Assembly (NCBI GenBank): GCA_014896235.1
Contig: JADBKU010000002.1
Location: forward strand, 58,307 to 122,306
DNA: 64,000 bases
Reading direction: 5' to 3'
DNA from: a bacterium
GTDB lineage: Bacteria > Desulfobacterota > Binatia > Binatales > Binataceae
In this document: positions 60,613 to 64,000 of the stretch, piece by piece
Numbering within the stretch: the first letter of the stretch is position 1
Layout of the letters: every line of letters begins with the position of its first letter
Program-made: the position numbers and the translations under genes
The notes under the pieces: generated by a model
Seen by the model: only the letters and a program-made list of their open reading frames with translations
Databases searched by the model: none
What the model was told of the DNA's origin: nothing

Positions 60613-61722
60613 ATGGTCAGTTTCGAACTCTCTGAAGAACAACGCATGATCCGCGAGACGGTCGCCGCTTTCGCGACCGACGAGATTCGGCCGGCCGCGC
60701 GCGCCGCCGACGAATCCGGCGCAATACCCAACGAACTGATCGCCAAATCGTGGGAACTCGGCCTCGTTCGTGGCGCGCTGCCGGAGAGCGTCGGCGGCTA
60801 CGGCGACGCGCGCTCGGCGGTGACCGGCGCGCTGGTCGCGGAAGAGCTGGCGTTCGGCGATCTGGCGATCGCGATGCACGCGCTCGCGCCGCGGCTGATC
60901 GCCTATCCCGTCCTTGAGTTCGGCACGGATGAACAACGGGCGGCGATTCTGAAAAAATTTGGCGCGGATCGTTTCGCCGCCGCCGCGGCCGCGATCGTCG
61001 AGCCGCGCTTCGATTTCGATCCGCTCGCGATGGAAACGACGGCCGCGCGCGACGGCTCTTCATACGTGCTCGATGGCGCTAAATGTTTCGTACCGCTGGC
61101 GGCCGAATCGGACACGATCCTGGTTTACGCGGCCACGAATCGCACCGCCGGCGCCGCAGGCGTTGACGCTTTTATCGTGCCGCGCGGCGCGGCGGGGCTC
61201 GCGGTTTCGGAGCGCGAGCGCAACATGGGAATCAAAGCGCTCGCCACCTATGAAGTAAAACTTGATCATTGCCAAGTCGGCGCGGATGCCCGCCTAGGCG
61301 GCGCCAACGGCATAAATTTCACCCGTATCCTCGCACAACATCGCGTGGCGCTGGCCGCGATGGCGGTTGGCGTGGCGCGGGCCGCGTACGAATACGCCAA
61401 GGCTTACGCGCGCGAGCGTAAAGCCTTTGGCGTCCCGATCGCGACCAAGCAGGCGATTGCTTTCATGCTGGCCGAAATGGCGATCGAGGTTGACGCCGCG
61501 CGGCTGCTCGTATGGGAGGCGGCGGCGCGTCTCGACAAGGGCGAAGACGCGCTAAAAGAAAGTTATCAGGCGCGCAACTATGCGGCGCAGGCCGCCCTGA
61601 CGGTCGCGGACAACGCCGTGCAGACGCTCGGCGGCCATGGCTACATTCGCGAGCATCCGGTGGAGATGTTCCTGCGCAACGCGCGCGGCTTTGCCGCGTT
61701 CGAGGGACTGGCGACGGTTTAG
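60613..61722 (+). CDS. Acyl-CoA dehydrogenase (first)
   Basis: FAD-dependent acyl-CoA dehydrogenase of 369 residues. FELSEEQRMIRETVAAFATDEI is the N-terminal helix, GIKALATYEVKLDHCQV follows the middle beta domain, and HRVALAAMAVGVARAAYEYAKAYARERKAFGVPIA and QTLGGHGYIREHPVEMFLRNA are the flavin contacts. The ARGFAAFEGLAT end is near the usual position of the catalytic Glu region, but no clean E is identifiable in the expected place. It is followed by a second acyl-CoA dehydrogenase after 15 bases. Confidence 0.9.
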   Translation: MVSFELSEEQRMIRETVAAFATDEIRPAARAADESGAIPNELIAKSWELGLVRGALPESVGGYGDARSAVTGALVAEELAFGDLAIAMHALAPRLIAYPVLEFGTDEQRAAILKKFGADRFAAAAAAIVEPRFDFDPLAMETTAARDGSSYVLDGAKCFVPLAAESDTILVYAATNRTAGAAGVDAFIVPRGAAGLAVSERERNMGIKALATYEVKLDHCQVGADARLGGANGINFTRILAQHRVALAAMAVGVARAAYEYAKAYARERKAFGVPIATKQAIAFMLAEMAIEVDAARLLVWEAAARLDKGEDALKESYQARNYAAQAALTVADNAVQTLGGHGYIREHPVEMFLRNARGFAAFEGLATV

Positions 61723-61737
61723 AAGGAGACGCTTCTG

Positions 61738-62961
61738 ATGATCGATTTTGAATTCGAGCCGCAGGTCGTCAACCAGACCCGGATGTATCATTCGGTAGCC
61801 GAGCAGATGATGCGACCGATCTCCCGCGAATACGACGAACGCGAACATGAGCATCCGTGGGACTTTTGGCGCGCGATGTGGGCGGCGTCGCGCAATCTCG
61901 GGCCTGCGGCCGATTCCGGCAAAGCGGATAAATCCGCCGACGGCGCGCCGAAACTGCGCAATCTATACACCTGCCTCTCAACCGAGGAGTTGTGTTGGGG
62001 CGACGCCGGCCTGTTTCTCTCGATTCCGAATCCGGGATTGGGCGGAGCCGCGGTCGCGGCCGCCGGAACTCCCGCGCAGAAAGCGCGCTTTCTGAAGCGT
62101 TTTGCCGAAGGCGAGCCGAAATGGGGCGCGATGGCGATTACCGAGCCCGGATGCGGTTCGGATTCCGCCGCCGTCACCACGACCGCGACGCGCGATGGCG
62201 ACCATTGGGTAATCAACGGAACCAAAATCTTCTGCACCGCCGGCCAGATGGCCGCGGAAAAATCAGAAGGCTTCGTGGTCGTTTGGGCGACGGTCGATCG
62301 CAGCGCCGGCCGCGCCGGAATCAAGCCGTTCGTGGTCGAGCACAACACCCCCGGCATGACGGTCGTGCGGGTCGAGAACAAACTCGGCATCCGTGCGTCG
62401 GACACCGCGATGATCGTCTTCGACAACTGCCGCGTTCCGGCGGACCATTTGCTGGGCAGCGCGGAGGTCAAGCCGACGGGCGGCTTCAAGGACGTGATGG
62501 CCACCTTTGACGCCACCCGGCCGATCGTGGCGGCGATGGCGATCGGCGTCGGACGGGCGGCGCTGGATTTCGTTCGCGACTATCTTACGGAGCAAAAGAT
62601 CCCCGTTCGTTATGGCGTTTCGCCGCGCCGTCTGACCGCGGTTGAAAGAGACTTTATGGAGATGGAGACGCATCTGAAGGCGGCGCGGCTTTTGACCTGG
62701 CGGGCGGCCTGGATGCTCGACATGGGGATGCGCAACAACCTTGAGGCCTCAATGGCGAAGGCCAAGGCGGGCAGGGCGGTCACGCTGATCACCCAAAAGG
62801 CCGTCGAGATGCTCGGGCCGGTCGGTTATTCGCGCAAGATACTGGTGGAAAAATGGATGCGCGACGCGAAGATCAACGACATCTTCGAGGGCACGCAACA
62901 AATCAACCTGATGATCGTCGCGCGCCGTATTCTGGATTACAGCAGTAAAGAACTTAACTAG
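61738..62961 (+). CDS. Acyl-CoA dehydrogenase (second)
   Basis: FAD-dependent acyl-CoA dehydrogenase of 407 residues. GAMAITEPGCGSDSAAVTTTATRDGDHWVINGTKIFCT is the central flavin/substrate stretch and VDRSAGRAGIKPFVVE the beta-domain. VEMLGPVGYSRKILVEKWMRDAKINDIFEGTQQINLMIVARRIL is the C-terminal helix group with the active-site Glu in FEGTQ. AGAAGGAG precedes the ATG. It probably forms a heteromer or sequential pair with the first copy. An intrinsic terminator ends the unit. Confidence 0.93.
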   Translation: MIDFEFEPQVVNQTRMYHSVAEQMMRPISREYDEREHEHPWDFWRAMWAASRNLGPAADSGKADKSADGAPKLRNLYTCLSTEELCWGDAGLFLSIPNPGLGGAAVAAAGTPAQKARFLKRFAEGEPKWGAMAITEPGCGSDSAAVTTTATRDGDHWVINGTKIFCTAGQMAAEKSEGFVVVWATVDRSAGRAGIKPFVVEHNTPGMTVVRVENKLGIRASDTAMIVFDNCRVPADHLLGSAEVKPTGGFKDVMATFDATRPIVAAMAIGVGRAALDFVRDYLTEQKIPVRYGVSPRRLTAVERDFMEMETHLKAARLLTWRAAWMLDMGMRNNLEASMAKAKAGRAVTLITQKAVEMLGPVGYSRKILVEKWMRDAKINDIFEGTQQINLMIVARRILDYSSKELN

Positions 62962-62997
62962 CGGCGGCGGCGTGGATCGCTGAACAGGCTGAACGAA

Positions 62998-63034
62998 AAA
63001 GGCGCCCGAATTTTTCGGGCGCCTTTCATTTTCC
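62998..63034. terminator. Strong bidirectional terminator
   Basis: GGCGCCCGA and TCGGGCGCC form a nine-base perfect stem with a five-base ATTTT loop. It is preceded by GAAAAA and followed by TTTCATTTT, so it can end transcripts from both the dehydrogenase pair and the convergent secreted protein gene. Confidence 0.9.
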
Positions 63035-63068
63035 GCGCATCGGCTTTGCTAACGTTCAGCCCGGGCGC

Positions 63069-63776
63069 TCAATAGAACCACTTATTTTTATCCCATGAGA
63101 AAATTTCCAGTGTGTGAACCTGGCGAATCACTTTGGGCTTGGCATTGCGCGCGTCATTAATCGTTTTTCCCGCGAGATAATAGCTTAACTCTTCGTACGT
63201 TATCTTTCCGATAGGAATTCCTTCGACGGACTCTTTGGTGTCGCACGACTCCACCTGGCCATAGCCGGTATAGGTCGCGGTCTCATAGCCCTGTCGAAGC
63301 TGCCAGTTCAAATGAGCGAGATTATTCACTTCCCGATCATGCAGCAGCCGCTGCCATTCCTGACAGAATGACGGAAAAAGGCTGGCGGCATGCTCATAGC
63401 GCGATTTTTCCGCAGCGGAATGAAAAGTGAACTGCTCAACGCTCGCTTTAACTACCGCTGAAGCGCCGGTGGGAAGCGTCTGAGCGCCCGGCACGCTTTT
63501 AATAATCGAAGACTTCGGAGGCGCGACCAGCTTCATCGGCTTGTTCGCCGGATGTGTAAAGCCCGCATCTCCGCCAACCGCAGGGTTGATCGAGGCGCCG
63601 GCGTATTGCGTGTTAGTGGGCGCTACGCCGACTTTGGTTATCGATCGAGCGCCCGAAACTGAGGCGCCTGTCGAAGTTTGCGCCGCTACGAGGGTCGCGA
63701 AACTCAATGAAAATGCGACCGCAAACCCAACCGCCAATGTTCCGCTACGTCCACCTATCATTGCCCCAATCTTCAT
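63069..63776 (-). CDS. Secreted protein of unknown function
   Basis: Protein of 235 residues with a signal peptide (GFAVAFSLSFATLVAAQ, cleavage near residue 33). The first half after the signal is Thr/Gly/Ser/Ala-rich and probably disordered; the second half has a compact alpha-beta stretch (YEHAASLFPSFCQEWQRLLHDREVNNLAHLNW, then TYTGYGQVESCDTKESVEGIPIGKITYEELSYYLAGK). Two Cys could pair in the periplasm. No family recognised. It converges on the acyl-CoA dehydrogenases. Confidence 0.7.
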   Translation of the reverse strand: MKIGAMIGGRSGTLAVGFAVAFSLSFATLVAAQTSTGASVSGARSITKVGVAPTNTQYAGASINPAVGGDAGFTHPANKPMKLVAPPKSSIIKSVPGAQTLPTGASAVVKASVEQFTFHSAAEKSRYEHAASLFPSFCQEWQRLLHDREVNNLAHLNWQLRQGYETATYTGYGQVESCDTKESVEGIPIGKITYEELSYYLAGKTINDARNAKPKVIRQVHTLEIFSWDKNKWFY

Positions 63777-63805
63777 CGGCGTCGATTAATTTTGCAATAT
63801 GTTTG

Positions 63806-63844
63806 CACGGCCGCGATTCCCGTCAAGCGGGAATCGCGGCCGTG
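63806..63844. terminator. 17-bp perfect hairpin after the OmpA-like gene
   Basis: CACGGCCGCGATTCCCG and its reverse complement flank a five-base loop (TCAAG). For the minus-strand OmpA-like gene it lies about 55 bases beyond the stop and would be followed by an A/T-rich stretch, a likely terminator. Confidence 0.8.
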
Positions 63845-63855
63845 GTTGAGAGTTG

Positions 63856-63883
63856 GCGCGGACCGGGATGAACCGGTCCGCGC
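63856..63883. repeat. Second hairpin after the OmpA-like gene
   Basis: GCGCGGACCGG and CCGGTCCGCGC form an 11-base stem with a six-base loop, immediately before the terminator hairpin for minus-strand transcripts. The tandem arrangement may add strength or act as a processing site. Confidence 0.6.
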
Positions 63884-63899
63884 GCGCCCGCGGCGCCGC

Positions 63900-64000
63900 T
63901 TATTGGTCCGCCGGCACCAACTCCACCCGCCGGTTCTCGGCCCGCCCCGCGGCGGTGCGGTTGCTCGCCACGAAATGGGTCTTGCCGAAGCCCTGCGGAA
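63900..64000 (-). CDS. OmpA-family protein, C-terminal fragment
   Basis: The frame from the window edge reads PQGFGKTHFVASNRTAAGRAENRRVELV and ends PADQ before the stop (TTA on the + strand at 63900). GFGKTHFVASN...GRAENRRVELV is the C-terminal OmpA/MotB peptidoglycan-binding motif with the conserved Asn-Arg-Arg-Val. Only about 33 residues are in the window, so the N-terminal domain (beta-barrel, lipoprotein or other) is not known. Confidence 0.9.
   Translation of the reverse strand, partial: PQGFGKTHFVASNRTAAGRAENRRVELVPADQ

Noticed and set aside
1-64000. tRNA, rRNA, CRISPR or insertion sequence
   Set aside because: No tRNA cloverleaf, rRNA core, regularly spaced repeats or transposase-like ORF was noticed on reading. 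Short tRNAs or small RNAs could still be missed without a scan.

Overview
The window is a high-GC, densely coded bacterial chromosome segment with about 61 recognisable protein genes and no rRNA, tRNA, CRISPR array or insertion sequence that I could find. It encodes three CaiB/BaiF CoA-transferases, three luciferase-like flavin oxidoreductases, two acyl-CoA dehydrogenases, a ferritin-like diiron protein, a TetR regulator and several lipoproteins. It also carries glutathione synthesis and glutaredoxin genes and an OmpA-like end. This fits a diderm aerobic heterotroph of an uncultivated soil or sediment lineage; Candidatus Binatota or a similar deltaproteobacterium-like group is my guess from gene content only.

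Layout. 1-7.8 kb (+): LLM oxidoreductase end, BtuF-like binding protein, CoA-transferase, class III aminotransferase, alpha/beta hydrolase and a ClC channel with CBS and TrkA-C domains. 7.8-13.2 kb (-): an apparent operon reading FHA membrane protein, zinc-ribbon membrane protein, Ser/Thr kinase, PHP protein, lipoprotein, LLM oxidoreductase. The kinase has lost the usual strand-3 lysine and carries one in the glycine loop. 13.4-18.4 kb: CoA-transferase, LLM oxidoreductase divergent from TetR, a diiron protein with a near-consensus promoter plus palindromic operator, and an enoyl-CoA hydratase. 18.5-22.1 kb (-): TonB-like lipoprotein, DapA-family aldolase, and a PfkB kinase fused to a SIS isomerase.

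22.3-29.3 kb (+): housekeeping rpmE, prfA, prmC, then murA-hisD-hisB-hisA; hisA seems to start at CTG. 29.6-35.8 kb (+): an array of four TadG-like and two TadE-like proteins without any Tad secretion machinery, the most unusual accessory block here. 35.9-43.3 kb: 2-hydroxyacid dehydrogenase, fused ADP-forming acyl-CoA synthetase, beta-propeller-like lipoprotein, SppA peptidase and a DUF2333-like protein. 43.4-46.7 kb (-): GNAT, an orphan GspC-like PDZ protein and glutamate-cysteine ligase. 47-48.5 kb: glpK.

48.5-52.8 kb (-): seven-gene run comF, methyltransferase, purM, purN, glycosyltransferase, glutaredoxin and a cold-shock-like protein. 52.9-54.6 kb: CoA-transferase and SnoaL-like protein. 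54.6-59.4 kb (-): small protein, uvrA, conserved unknown and an RluA-type pseudouridine synthase with no canonical start upstream of its S4 domain. 59.4-64 kb: pgeF, a small basic protein, two acyl-CoA dehydrogenases, a secreted unknown and the C-terminus of an OmpA-family protein.

Starts were often moved inward from the ORF track, using ribosome sites, overlaps and family N-termini. Long antisense ORFs are GC shadows and were left out. Family calls come from reading motifs, not from searches.
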